Part shown: piece by piece, positions 10,201-21,683 of the stretch
How positions within the stretch are numbered: the stretch's first letter is position 1
Layout of the letters: each line of letters opens with the position of its first letter
Source of the DNA: Acanthococcus lagerstroemiae
Lineage: Eukaryota; Arthropoda; Insecta; Hemiptera; Eriococcidae
NCBI GenBank assembly: GCA_031841125.1
Contig: CM063113.1
Coordinates: 33,129,312-33,193,311, forward strand
Length of the DNA: 64,000 nt
Reading direction: 5' to 3'
Made by a program: the position numbers and the translations under genes
The notes under the pieces: generated by a model
What the model was told of the DNA's origin: nothing
The model's database searches: none
Seen by the model: only the letters and a program-made list of their open reading frames with translations

Positions 10201-12377
10201 CAGTAGAACTCCAATTATCGGGATTGATTGGGGAATTCAGAAATCCGGATGATGCGGGGTTTTCCTCTTTCACCCCCCCCCTAGTTAATACGATATTGTC
10301 ATCGTCAGTATGTGTAGTAGGTATAAGATAAGTTTCATATGCGATGAAAATAAAGTAAATTCTCTATTCACTCAAGAAAAATAATACATAATATGTAATG
10401 TCATGAAAAAGAACAACTTGGAATGTTTAAGTACGAAAGGGATAGAAAAATTCTACAAATCAGGAAAAAACGATAAAGTAGGCTTATGTAGTATTCCAAA
10501 AATGTTCGAGAGATTTTTGCGATAGGTTCGTTATTCCTTTCTTTGCTGCCAGGTCCTTCCATTTTCTGAGCACGGTGATATCAGTAAAAGTTGCTTCCGC
10601 CTGAATTTCAACGTAGGTCAAGGCTGTATTAAGAGCTTCGAAAGAATCAGTATGAGATACATGGTCAAGGTTACTGTTATCTTCCTCGTTACTTTCCTGG
10701 TCATCATCACTGACTGATTCATTCATTACGGACTGTAGAATATCGTTGTCTGCAAGTTGAAGGTCATAATCATCTCTTAGCCATTCTGCTATGTCTTCCG
10801 CATTAAAATTTTCACTTCTTGGGAGACGGCGTAATAGTCCAATAAGTTCGCAATTTTCGACCTCATGTTCCTCGTACAGGTCACTACGATCAATTTAAAT
10901 TACAGCATAGATCTCAATGTCTCGTGGTTCTTCCCACTGATCACTAGGTTTATGATTAAACAATTTTCTCCAAGATTCTCGAAGGCGACGTTCTCGATCT
11001 CTGCCCATGATTCAGAAACCCACTGAATAACGTCAAGTAGGTCAACTTCTTTTAAATTCGTTCGTTTATCTTCACCCTCGAGAATTTTGGAACAACTTTC
11101 GACGATATCTGCGCTTTAGACATTCGAGCACGCCCTGTCCATCGGTTGACATACTGATGTGACATTGGGAGGTAAATACAGGACTTCTATTCCACCGCTT
11201 TTCAATTTGGTGTGAAGGAGCGTTATCCAATACAAGCGGAGCTTTTCTTGGCAAGTTGTGGGATTTTAAAAATTCACTGACAGATGGCACAAATTTCATG
11301 ACAAAAAATTAGGCGAGTCCATCCATGCGCTTTTCTGATTTACTTTGTGTACTTGTAGGGAATCCCTATTTTTCATTTTCTTAAATACTCTCGGATTCTT
11401 CGACTTTCCCACTACCACCAGTTTCAATTTGTGGTTTCCGGTTGCGTTACTGCATGCGAGAACAGTAAGGCTTTCTCTTGACACTTTATACTCGGGAGCA
11501 GCACTTTCTGATTCTGAAACAAGCGTTTTATTTAGCAACATCTGAAAATTTAAACCCGTCTCATCGGCATTATAAATCTGATCTCCGGTCAACCCTTTCC
11601 TATCGATTATACGAAAAAATTTGCGCTTGAATTTCTTCAGTTTTTCTAGTTGATCTTGCGTCGAAAGTTTTTCTCCGCAGATTCTGAGCTGCCTCACTCC
11701 ATCCATAACGCTTCTTCCACCGGTAGAGCCAATCATTACTCGCCATAAATTGTTCCTCTTTAGCGATATCGTGGACGTTTTCCAATTCTTTGTAAAATCT
11801 CAGTGCCTTTCCTTGTAATAGGGGACCGTGTATGGGTACACCCTGCTCGCTTTTTTGAATGAACCAGGCACAAAAGGCTCCACTTACCTTCGCATGTTCG
11901 CATTTTTTCATTGTCTTCCTCCGAGTATTGGACGATGAACCAGCCGTATGGGTTGTACACCATTTCTCGACCTCATATCGCTTTTTGACCAAATCATTAA
12001 CTGGACTAGTTCGGACTCCTAAATCGGCTACCTTTGCTTGGGATATACCACTATTAATTATTTTCACTAGCGCCGCATATTTTTCATCAATTAAAATAAT
12101 TTTCTTCTTTCTCTTATTTCGATCACTCATGTTTATATTCACAATAGGTAGATAGTAGGTACTGTACCTCACAAATACGTTGCACGAAAGAAAAAGGAAA
12201 GTCCAGTTGAAAATCAATCAGTTGAAGAAAGAGCAACATGCAATGACGCAACATGTCCGGATAATAGGGAATATGTCCGGATAATGCAATCATCCGGATA
12301 ATGGAGTGCCATTTTTGACTATCTGGATAATACAGAAATCCGGATAATTGAGGTCCGGATAATCGAAGTTCTGCCAG
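10201..12377 (-). mobile_element. Tigger/pogo-type DNA transposon with TIRs
   Basis: The left end CAGTAGAACTCCAATTATCG and the right end (read inward CTGGCAGAACTTCGATTATC) are imperfect inverted repeats. Both are followed by further ATCCGGAT words (12255-12365). TA precedes the left end (10199-10200); the right TA seems mutated. Between them is one transposase gene on the minus strand. Length (about 2.2 kb) and TIR type fit Tigger/pogo elements. It sits inside a non-LTR retrotransposon and is therefore younger than it. Confidence 0.88.
10484..12217 (-). pseudogene. Tigger-type transposase, frameshifted
   Basis: N-terminal HTH (MSDRNKRKKKIILIDEKY, SQAKVADLGVRTSPVNDLV), then a CENP-B-type HTH (AFCAWFIQKSEQGVPIHGPL, WLYRWKKRYG). 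The DDE/DDD catalytic core follows in a second frame (QIYNADETGLNF) and continues with LVLDNAPSH in a third. The third acidic site region reads TDGQGVLECLKRRYRRKL where QPMDQG is usual, so it is damaged. An acidic C-terminal tail ends near 10484. At least three frame changes break it. The family cuts and pastes at TA sites; this copy cannot encode an intact enzyme. Confidence 0.9.
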
Positions 12378-14060
12378 CAGGGATCTGCGAAGAAATTGAG
12401 AAACATCTGCTCAAAAACGAGACCAAAAGACATGTTTCAAAAAATCAGAAGGATCACACGGACTTTTGAAGCGAAAGCTCTACCTCTGAAAGATCGCGTC
12501 GGAAAAACGCTGACAAGCTCAGAGGAAGTCAAAACGAGATGTCACGGATACTGTGTGAACCTGATAGCGGACGAAATCGGAAATGTTGGACAAAGAGACG
12601 AAAGGCCTGGCGGCGAGGCGAAGCCAGATATCCTACTATCGAAGGTTGAAGCAGCAGTCAGAAAACTGGAAAAAGGTGAATCAGCAGGTGTAGATGTCAT
12701 AGTTTCGGAAATGCTGATAGCAGCACCAAAGGAAAGAACCAAATTACTACACCTCATATGCAACAAAATTTGGAAAGAACAGAAATGGAGGGATGACTGG
12801 ACTGCTTCAGTATAGATCCCTCTCCACAAAAAAAGGAACCTAATGGGACGGCTCAAACTACAGAACAAATTTGCTAATATCACACGCGAGCAAAGTTTTA
12901 ATCAACATCCTTCACGATCGGAATTAGGCGTACTTCCTCCGACAGATTCCACCAGAACAGGCTGGTTTTGTCCCTGGCATAGGCACGAGAGGGCGAATTC
13001 TCAATATTCGCCGGATGGTAGAAAAAGCTCGAGAGTTCACCAAACCAGTGTATCTATGCTTCATCGACCATGAAAAAGCATTCGATAATGTCAACTGGCG
13101 GATACTCTCACCTGATTGCTCTGCTTAAGAGTCTATACGAAGACAATTCTACTCAAATGAGAGTAGAAGGAGAACTCACGCAGCACTTCAAAACCACCGA
13201 AGGAGTGCACAGGGGTGTATACTCAGCCCCATCCTCTTCAACGCCTATGGAGAGTGAGTTATAAGAGAAGCCCTGGATGGATGGGAAGGAGAAGTATCGA
13301 TGCAGATGATAACACTCTGCTAGCCACAATGATAGAAGAACTGAAGGAACTACGATTAGAGTAGAGGCAGCTAGTGCCGCGGCGGGTCTGAGAATAAATA
13401 AGTCCAAAACTAAAATTATGATCGTCGACCACAAATCAGGGATCACAGATGTGGATGGAATAGAAGTAGTGCAAGACTTCACATACTTGGGCTCCGTGGT
13501 GTCCAACAGAGGCGGCTCAGGATCAAAAATAAGAAGTAGAGCGGCAATCGCAAAAACAGCGTTAGGAAAGCTCAATCGAATCTGGAAAGTCATGATGTCA
13601 CAAAACACACCAAGCTGAAGATAATCAAGTCTCTGATTTTTCCAGTCATCTTTTTGTATGCAGCAGAGTGCTGGACACTGAAGAACGCCGACATATAGCG
13701 AATGGAGGCCTTCGAGATGTACTACTGTAGACGTATGCTGAGAATCCCGTGGACCAAGAAGAGGACGAATATGTCGATACGTGAAGAAGTTGGCGTAAAA
13801 CAGGGCATGCATTCTCAGTTACTTTGGTCACGTAATCAGAAGGGACAATCTGGAAAAACTGACTGTGCAGGGAAGAGTAGAAAAGACCAGGTCGCGCGGT
13901 AGGTCACCACACGATATAATTTAATACGGAAAATTACTGGCAAGACGATGGAACCATGTACTAGGACAGCCGAGGACAGAGAAAACTGGAGGAGCCTGGT
14001 CGACTCGCTTACCTGATCACGATGCCCGAAACCGGGCGAACGAAGAAGAAGAAATTTTTG
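12378..14060 (+). pseudogene. Non-LTR retrotransposon RT, downstream fragment
   Basis: Continues the fragment ending at 10198. Visible blocks: CEEIEKHLLKNETK (12384), KIRRITRTFEAKALPLKDR, SAGVDVIVSEML, KIWKEQKWRDDWTASV, a palm segment with FIDHEKAFDNV-like sequence near 13060 and SLYEDNSTQMRVEGEL. At the catalytic box, DADDNTLLA stands where YADD is expected, next to a local deletion. Then come VVQDFTYLGSVVSNRGG, AIAKTALGKLNRIWK, MEAFEMYYCRRMLRIPW and AEDRENWRSLVDSLT. The 3' end is a GAAGAAGAAG run. Several frameshifts and stops. Clade (RTE/L2-like endonuclease-RT) not fixed. Confidence 0.88.
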
Positions 14061-15988
14061 AGGCCCTATCCGGCACTGCCTGTGTACCGTTTCGAGAAAA
14101 TCCACTCAGTCCACAACGAGTTTTTTGAACCCATCGATGCACGTGAACTCGGTATATCGACTCGTGCGCCAAAAGCCGATTCTGGAAATTGCGTGTAGGT
14201 TAGCCGGAGTACGAACTCGGGCGGCGACTTCGTCGGGGGGTCGCCGAAAAGAGATGAAGAGGAGCGTAGGTACGACAAAAAACCGCAAATCTCTCATTAT
14301 TCCGTGGAGAATTTCTTGTTCGTTTTACTCTCGCTCCGCGTGTATCCGCGGCGTATATACGTCTGCATCTCGTACCCTCGGCGTTTATTTATTTATAAGG
14401 CCTCGGTCGTATTAAAACCAGTGCGCTGCTAATTTCGCATCGCGTGAATACGCTATACGTACCTATAGAAATGTATATCAGCTAAGAGACGAGAAACGGC
14501 TCCGCGGTTTCCAGTTATGTCGTGTTTTCGTTCTCGCAAAAGCCGATGCGCGATGTACGAGAGTGGTGGGGTGTTTCACCCCGGGGTTGCGACCGCACGG
14601 TCGAAGGGTTGAAGGAATTTCCCGTCTTTCAGCTTTTAAGCTGGCTGGAATGGCGGACGCGATTGCACGGTACCGAGAGCGGGAGCAGCAAGACGCATCT
14701 TTCTTCTATCCTCGTGTACATCTGAAATCGAAGAGACTCGGATTGGACATTACGTCGAGAAGAAAACGATATAATTGACGCCGGAGGACTAATGAGAAGA
14801 GACGATATCTGCGAATCGTGTAAAAGAAAAAGTAAGCCGGAGTTGCGACTGACTGCGATTAAGATACAGAATAGACAGGGTCTGGTGGAGGATGAAGGAA
14901 AAAAAAAAGAGAAGAAACTAAGAAAATTTCCAGACGAAGGCGGACGGAGATTGAAACAATTACGCCAACTTTATGATTCTCGTTTTCGTATCATACAGGC
15001 GAAGGAAACAGGAGACGAAGAAAAAGGATAAAAGGAAAAGTGGCCGAGTACAAAAGAACTCGTGCGGATCGAGTGGATTAAAAATTTCAAACTGAGTTAC
15101 TTCTTTCGTTTTTCTATGTGCATTATCGAACTTGTCTGGAGGCTCGCTTTGGCTGGCTGCATATTGTTCCTATAGAGCCATTAATGAACGTTAAGTTCTG
15201 TCTGTTTTACTGATTCGGATTTACCGTCTGAATGATGTAAAAGATTTGAAAGTTTCATCGAAGCGTATTTTCTCCTCATCGTGCTGTATCGGTTTTCGGT
15301 TTGAGTATTTTCTTTGTACCAAATGTGAAAGTATTTTAAAAAGGTTATTGACGCGAAATATATACGAAACAAGGTGTATGATTTTCGACCCTTTTTCCGC
15401 ATAACCTTTTCACCTTCGTTTGAAAACAGTCGTCCGTTGCCTTACTCATCGTGGTATCGGTTTACGCCGGTAATATTTTGCGGCGGCTTTTTTCTCTCTG
15501 TTTCTTTCTCGTCCTCCGGGTTTTTACTTTGATTTACTCGAGTTTTCGAAAAAATATGATTTACAGCCGAGATTGCTTTTCCACGGATGGTATGGTTCTC
15601 GTATATGGAACATGGTCGGTGTATGGAATGCGTCATCGCGATACTGCATCTACAAGAAAAAATTGTTAATCATATTCGATTCAGAAAACGTATATGCGCT
15701 ACTCTCGCATTCGTTTTTACCGATGTCGATGTCGTTCCACTTCTGATGGATTTGAATATCGAATGGATTGGGTGTGTTTCCGTTCAGATCAGTTCGATTG
15801 GAGCCGAAAAGGTGCAGATATTACTTGTGTGGCAGGTATTCGGTCAATTTTATAGCTGGATCTTTGTCGCACAGAGCAGTGTAGTACTATTATAAATTAT
15901 GTTTAGACTGACCCCATCGTCTCCAGTGGAATTACACGGCTATCGTGTTTTGAAAGAGTGTAACTAGAACATATATCAAATTACTTCT
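14061..15988. other. Unassigned, relatively CpG-rich
   Basis: 14100-15050 is richer in CG dinucleotides than its neighbours and has several short basic open frames, none recognised. 15050-15988 is ordinary sequence. No splice-bounded exon could be defended. Confidence 0.3.
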
Positions 15989-15997
15989 TTAAATATA
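15989..15997. repeat. 9-bp target-site duplication, left (MULE)
   Basis: TTAAATATA here and at 17292-17300 match exactly and bracket the Mutator-like element. Duplications of 8-11 bp are typical of that superfamily. Confidence 0.85.
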
Positions 15998-16035
15998 GGG
16001 CGGCATTTATCGGCCCGTCAGAAAGAGGGATGTAA

Positions 16036-16199
16036 ACGACGAAAATCAGAAATTTGCACGACAGAAAAAGAAATACACAACAAAGTAATTGTTTAGCGAC
16101 GGAATAAAGTTTTGAACGACAAAAAATAGGTTATAGCAGTTAAATAATATATTGAACGTCAAGAATAATTTTCAGCGACAAAATAATAACATGAACGAC
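16036..16199 (+). repeat. Left subterminal ACGAC array
   Basis: ACGAC, GCGAC or ACGTC cores, several of them inside TTGAACGACA-like words, begin at 16036, 16058, 16096, 16116, 16156, 16175 and 16195. Steps are close to 20 bp or twice that. Such spacing puts the sites on one face of the helix and suggests transposase-binding sites (inference). Confidence 0.75.
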
Positions 16200-16344
16200 T
16201 AATTAAGGTAACACACGATTGAAAGCTGGAACAAACATCCACGGTATGAATATAAAAAGTACGCGACAGTGGGTACGACGAAAAATATTGAAGCAATAAG
16301 TAAAAAATGAAACAGAAAATGGAGTCAACACAATATTATACAAG

Positions 16345-17146
16345 TAAAGCTTTCTTTGATTTGCTAGGTCTTCCTCTCTTACGCTTCTGACCCAGAAGAA
16401 TACACTTTGCTTCGATAGGCACGTCTATAAGATGCAATCGAATATGCATTCCCATTGAATGCTTATACAACTGCTGTTTAGCAAAGAAAGGACAAGTGCA
16501 TGCGGATTTTCATACATCGGTTTTGCAAAGTGTGATGCACCACACACCATGCATTTCTTTTTTAAATTCCTCAAACGTTTTCCAGACTCCATATTTCCGA
16601 GTGTATCTATCTACCATTGCCTTAGTAATCGAACTTTTACCAGAAGAGGAGGAGGCGGTATAGAAAAGCTGCACGTTTTTGTTAGTTGACTCAATTTCCA
16701 ATACTGATTTGTTTGCAACGGCCTAATGGTACGATTTCGTCCAGATTGACAGGGGGATGGGGCGAATATCACAGAAAGGTATACAGTTAACAGAATGGGG
16801 ATTTCTCACCAACTACCATTTTTTAATCAATTCGGATAAACTACGCAGAAATTGCCCTACTGGTAGTCTTTCCCGAAGTGTGTGCCCGCCCCTGCTTAAT
16901 GTGAGAATTTGTCGATTCAATTCCATTATTTGTTGAAGGATAACCAGGCGCCGCACCTTCAAACCAGGCCGAGTTTTTCTGCAACCACTGAGCATCGAAA
17001 TAATCGCAGAAGTCGGAAGTCTTCCATCCAGAAGCCCTCCTTTTCGCCAAAAAAAGATATTTTGATAAAGAAATCAGATGATGAATGAATGCTGTACCGG
17101 GAATTATCGTTTTAGCGACGGGCATTTCTGTAATCATGTCGTGCAA
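16345..17146 (-). pseudogene. MULE transposase C-terminus with SWIM-type finger
   Basis: From the minus-strand start: DFCDYFDAQWLQKNSAWFEG, AAPGYPSTNNGIESTN (a MULE hallmark near the end of the transposase core). A frameshift at a GGGGCGGGC run (about 16890) then leads into GGHTLRERLPVGQFL. Further on are WKTFEEFKKEMHGVW and a SWIM-like finger near 16440-16490, CTCPFFAKQQLYKHSMG, in which the third ligand (normally Cys) is Tyr. A basic tail GQKRKRGRPSKSKKALLV ends at a stop near 16345. The catalytic DDE region is missing. Confidence 0.85.
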
Positions 17147-17274
17147 AACTTTGTCGTCGAGAGCTGTCGTTAATATACCCTGAAATGTCGGGCAAATTTG
17201 ACGTTGAATGCTGTCGTTTAAATACCCTATTTCGTCGTTGGATTTATTTGTCGTTCAATGTTTTGTGCTGTCGT
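17138..17274 (-). repeat. Right subterminal GTCGT array
   Basis: GTCGT (or GTCGG, GACGT) at 17138, 17153, 17166, 17187, 17200, 17213, 17234, 17250 and 17270. Orientation is opposite to the left array, and most steps in the outer part are 16-21 bp. With the left array it forms the paired subterminal regions of the MULE. Confidence 0.7.
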
Positions 17275-17291
17275 GCAATTATATATTCCCC

Positions 17292-17300
17292 TTAAATATA
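17292..17300. repeat. 9-bp target-site duplication, right (MULE)
   Basis: TTAAATATA, identical to 15989-15997. Confidence 0.85.
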
Positions 17301-17699
17301 TCAGAACCCCCTAAAAATTTGAAAAATTTTGATAATATCTTTTAAATTTTCATTTTTTTCCAAGCTACAGTCACCGGAGAAGCCCGACTGCGTCCGAAAA
17401 GTTGCCCTCGCACCTTTTTCATAGTCTTATTGCGTCCGTTTTTGCCCCTTGCTTCGAATGGCTCGATTGCGTCCGAAATGTAAACAGTCCTTTTCCTTAA
17501 TAGTTCGATTGCGTATATTATAAAATTGTGTTTGACCACGTGACGTCATAAAATTACCTCATCTGGCTTGTCCTTCTCGTTTGTGTTTACGTCCTGAGCT
17601 CTAATTGGTTGAAAAAGAAGCACTCTTTTACTTCAAATCCCAGTTTTGGCTTTCTTATGTGCTGAGGCTTTGTGACCCTCTTTTTGTCAATCGGGGGTG
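17301..17699. other. No gene; TTGCGTCCG words
   Basis: GACTGCGTCCGAAAAG, TTGCGTCCGTTTTTGCC and GATTGCGTCCGAAATG recur about every 30-60 bp at 17385-17480, a weak tandem motif. Nothing else. Confidence 0.35.
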
Positions 17700-17900
17700 G
17701 AGTCTGGATGAGTCATAGCCCAGCCTCAGTGAGTCTAAATAGAGTCAAAAAGTCTGAACGAATCCGAGTGAGTCTCACATGCCTCAAAATGTGGTCTGAT
17801 AAATCTCAAGGAGTTAGCATGAGTCTCATCAGAGTCTAAAAAGGCTTAACAAGTCTGAAGGAGTCTAATTGAGTTCCAACGGAATCTGATAGTCTTTACG
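17700..17900 (+). repeat. GAGTCT degenerate array
   Basis: GAGTCT/AGTCTGA words every 10-12 bp for long stretches (GTGAGTCTAAATAGAGTC, AAAAAGTCTGAACGAATCC, GAGTGAGTCTCAC). This is the clearest example of this array type. Confidence 0.65.
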
Positions 17901-20686
17901 AACAGTAGGAAGCGCAATCTAAATTCGTCTTTTAGAGTGCGAGTGGTCCTAACCGTTTCGCTTCCAACAGGACACCGTTTGTCTTAACGGTTTTTGAAAA
18001 ATTCTACTGGGTCAAATATACGTTGAATACAGTGCTAGTGGTATCCCACTGGTAGGGTACCTACAGAAGCATATCTTAGCTCACGCATGTCTCGGTAAAT
18101 GGCGTGCATGTTTCGGAAATAATTTTTTGACTCATTATTCTACCAGTGGGACATACAATGTCCCAGGTCCACTGGGGGCCCAAGGGGAGTGAAAAATTCT
18201 CCGACAACAAATGCGTATTATGGGGAGTCTATTCAACAATTTCCAGTAAAAAAATTATTCAAATTGAAAAAAAAAATGGGAACGAAAGAGTTAAAGCTGC
18301 ATTCTGGCCAAAAGATTCTGTTAGCTTTCCAAAATAAGACCTAAATCTACATAAATGCTTTTACTTCTGTATTTTTAAACAGGGCAAGTTGTGCACTCAC
18401 CTCCACGTTTTCAGTTCCGCGATTTATTCAGATTTCGAAGAATACGAGTTATCTGGATGTATATATTGAATGTCCTGACTGTAGTTCGATCCATCTCCTC
18501 ATGGTGCACTCTGGATGACGCTGAATAGACTGGAATGCAATGGAACTATAAGCCTGGACGCAACCTAACTCTACATCGGGCCGCAATGAAATCATTCATT
18601 TTCTTCAATAATTTATCTCCCCTTACTGACCCGAATGCAATCGGGCGACGCCCGCAGTCACATCTCATTAGTTTTTATAAAATTTCGTGCCCGTCATTAA
18701 GAAATAAAATGATTTATGTATTGTATTGATAAATCCGGAAATAATTTGTATAATGATTATTCCCGTTTGCTTATATTTCCCGTTATTCTTATAAAAATTA
18801 TTAATCACAAATTTCAAATAAATAAATAAATAAATAAATAAATGTATAGAACTTTTAGTATCCCACGAGAGGCCAAAACCCCAACCGATGGGTAGTCCCG
18901 AACTTCTTCCGGTGGCTCCATGCATTATCCGGAAACACATAAAATAAAAGTCGGGGTCTCCTCCCTCCGCTGCCTTACATACCTCTGAGTAGATTTAGTC
19001 CGGGGGTGGTATCTTGACGTAGGATAGCCCTTCGATCTGTTGGTGCTAGTTGGTGCTGAAAACCAGAGGGTCCACGGTGTGGGCCCAGGGAGCTAATTTA
19101 TAACGATCCCCTAGTTTGCGAATTCTCGGCTCAACAAATGATTTGGCCGAATCAGATTAATTTGAGTAACTTTTATTAGATGATACTATTATAGTACTTT
19201 AAGTTTGTGTTTTACGAAAAGATGTAACAAGTAGCCACTAAGCTTTATGAGAGCACACGCCACGACATACGTTAGTTACACGTTGATTTTCAAAGTCCCA
19301 GGTATGGGCTCGCGAAATGTGGTGACCTTTTGGAGAGAGCAAAGAGAGAATCAAGACCGAGATTTCGGCCCGTGTAATGAGTTTATAAATCCCAGCTTTG
19401 TATCTTCGGCTTGGCCTATTCGAGATGAGGGTTCTCCCAGATGGAATGATTTAAGAAATGGTAGGATCGCATGCGATGGACTGGGGATTCAGACGATGGA
19501 TCACCGCGGGCGAGTGAGGCCGAAAGATGATCTATTTTTCGTAACTAATAATTTAGAATGGATGCGTTTCGGAGTGCGGGACGGTATGGCTCGGAGAAGC
19601 GTGATGAGTCGGATTGGTGTGAAGAGACGTCGGTGGGAGATACACGCGACGTTTGTGCAATGTCCTTGTCTTCGGAATCTGCGACCCGGAAATTCGAAAG
19701 AAGGTGCGTGTGGATAACTCATCGACGTTGAAAAATAAGATCGAATGCTGTCTACTAGTTTCAAGGTCGTATTTTCTTATATTTTTTTGTCATTTTTAAC
19801 TCTCCCCTGCTCGTCCGGTAAAGAGTAAAAATCTCCATGTTGTTGGGGGAAAGGGGGAGACGCTAGAATTACAACAGTATATTTCGATATAAGTTGACAT
19901 TCGGTAAAGCTTTCATTTCTAGAAAGAGAGTGAAAATTAAGGAAAAATTCGTTGCTTCAGAAGTTCCTCAGGGAAGACCTCTGAGAGCCCCTCTAACTGC
20001 ATTCCTATCCAGGATCCAAGATAGTCTGCTTACCAGCCAGCAGTGTTGCTATCTTGAAATCTACAAAGGTGCCAAAAACTAGGAAAAAGTTGCCAGAAGG
20101 TTGCTAGATTCTTCATATTTCGAAAGGTGCTCAAAATGATCAGATTTACTGTATAAATGTCCAGATTCTCCTGAACGTTACTGAAAATAGCCAAAGTTTC
20201 TATATACTAGCCAGAAACATGCTAAAATCGGATGGAAAGACAATTTCCTGTGGAAAATAAATTTTTCCAAGTTCATGATGAATGAGTGCGCGGCTCAATA
20301 CTAGAAGTACAATAAATTGACCCTTATTTTGATTAAATAGTATATACTCTGTCTTGTTAGTCCAGTGTAAGAGATAGTGACAGACTAAGTTAACGTAAAT
20401 GTGACTTGATTAGTTTTTGTATTGAATCGCTGTAGTAACCTCCTGCTTTTATGATGCCAATGAAGAATCGGTGATTTTTGAGTAGTATTAGCTATTTTTT
20501 GCAAATCATTTGCGAAATTTTTCAGTTAATGAACTTGGAATTTCCTAATACGAAAAGATCCAACCCTCTCCCCCTTCTGCTGGAAATAAAGTCGTCTCGG
20601 TGTTTATTCGCATGTACGGTTGTTTGTATTGTTGACTCATGAACGATATTTGTTTCCTGGAAGTTCCGTTTCATGAATTAAAATAT
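17901..20686. other. Unassigned; (AAAT)n and one 156-codon ORF
   Basis: A microsatellite of AAAT units lies at about 18817-18843. The ORF at 19247-19717 (+) is rich in Arg, Trp and Met and shows no domain I recognise; treat it as chance. The remainder is AT-rich with no repeat boundary that I could define. Confidence 0.3.
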
Positions 20687-20713
20687 TTATTTTATTTTCT
20701 GTTTCAGGTGAGT
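20687..20713 (+). promoter_or_regulatory. Splice acceptor abutting donor: recursive splice site or small exon
   Basis: A pyrimidine-rich tract TTTTATTTTCTGTTTCAG ends at 20707 and is followed at once by GTGAGT. This is the acceptor/donor juxtaposition of ratchet-type (zero-length exon) sites in long insect introns. The alternative is a real exon from 20708 with a donor at GTAAAG (20780): 72 bp, open in the frame ELQSKCRTFIDKISELNG. That frame stays open for 41 codons to a TAG at 20833. Either way it hints at a plus-strand transcript. No other exon was found. Confidence 0.4.
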
Positions 20714-21164
20714 TACAATCGAAGTGCCGAACTTTTATCGATAAAATATCTGAGTTGAACGGAATGATGTATTTGCCGGGTAAAGTACCTTATGACAGAC
20801 TTTTTCGTCTCACCGAATCGGTGGTGTTGGATTAGCTAGTTTTAGCTGGTCTTATTACTAAACCTCCTACCTTCTATTTGGTGTCTTCGTTTCGATTCTC
20901 CCTCCTCGAGCTAAGAGTATGATTAGGAACAATGTTTTAATAGTGTACATAAGCAGAAAGGTTCGAATAGCTTTGACAATCGGAAATCACCTCTGGCGCT
21001 TTGTCTTACAGGGTCTAGATTATTATGTCACCATTCTTTGAAGTTAGCTGCGATAGAAAAATTATACAACGTTAGACGAAACTTTAGCAGGCGAGGGGTT
21101 GTGGAAAGTAAAAATGCCGACGAAAATATAAGGAATTTCACTTTAAAATTAAAAAAGGAGAGAA

Positions 21165-21490
21165 GAGAAATTAGTCCAGACAAATTCCAATTTTGCAAAA
21201 CATTTTTAGGTATAAGGCGGGACATTGCTCAAAGTATCAGTTAAGGTCCCAGAAACATGCCACTAAAAGTTCCGCCCCCAAGTGTTGTGCTAACTTTTCT
21301 GTGGCACGTTTTAGCCTCCCCCCAATCAATTTTTTGGCTACACCTCGAAAAGTTGAAGTCCTAGAAAAAAATGTTTCAAACAAACAATGTTCCCCGTAGA
21401 ATTTCCTATAAGACGAGTACCTTACAATATAGTTTAGAACAGGTAGTTGGCCTATAGAGATCTTTAAAGTAGTGTAATTTTTCACAAAAA
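21165..21490 (+). repeat. Large inverted repeat, left arm
   Basis: Matches 23372-23705 in reverse complement over most of its length: ACATTTTTAGGTATAA, AGTATCAGTTAAG, CGCCCCCAAGTGTTG, GTGGCACGTTTTAGC, GAAAAGTTGAAGTCCTAGA. Small indels separate the matching blocks. It is either two copies of one dispersed repeat or the long terminal repeats of one 2.5-kb element. Confidence 0.75.
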
Positions 21491-21683
21491 TCAAAATTCG
21501 CTAATAGACCGATGAATTTGAGGGACATGCAAGTTTTTCTTCAGAGTAGAGAATTCGTACTTATATCTTGGGCCATAATAAGTTCAAGTGAACAATGTAC
21601 CCGTGTATTCATCTTGATTTTGGCTGTTAGTAAAACATTTCGAGCGTCTAGGTGTGCATGGAAACTCTCCTAGATTTTTTGGT

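Larger units (their letters stand above)
15998..17291 (-). mobile_element. Mutator-like (MULE) element with phased subterminal repeats
   Basis: A 1,294-bp unit between two copies of TTAAATATA. The ends, GGGCGGCATTTATC and (inverted) GGGGAATATATAATT, are weak inverted repeats, about 14 of 24 positions alike. Inside each end lies an array of ACGAC motifs, inverted between the two sides. The centre holds only the C-terminal part of a MULE transposase on the minus strand. This is an internally deleted, probably non-autonomous copy. Confidence 0.85.

Noticed and set aside
19247..19717. 156-codon plus-strand ORF as a gene
   Set aside because: Composition is odd (many Arg, Trp and Met) and no family is recognised; no supporting signals.
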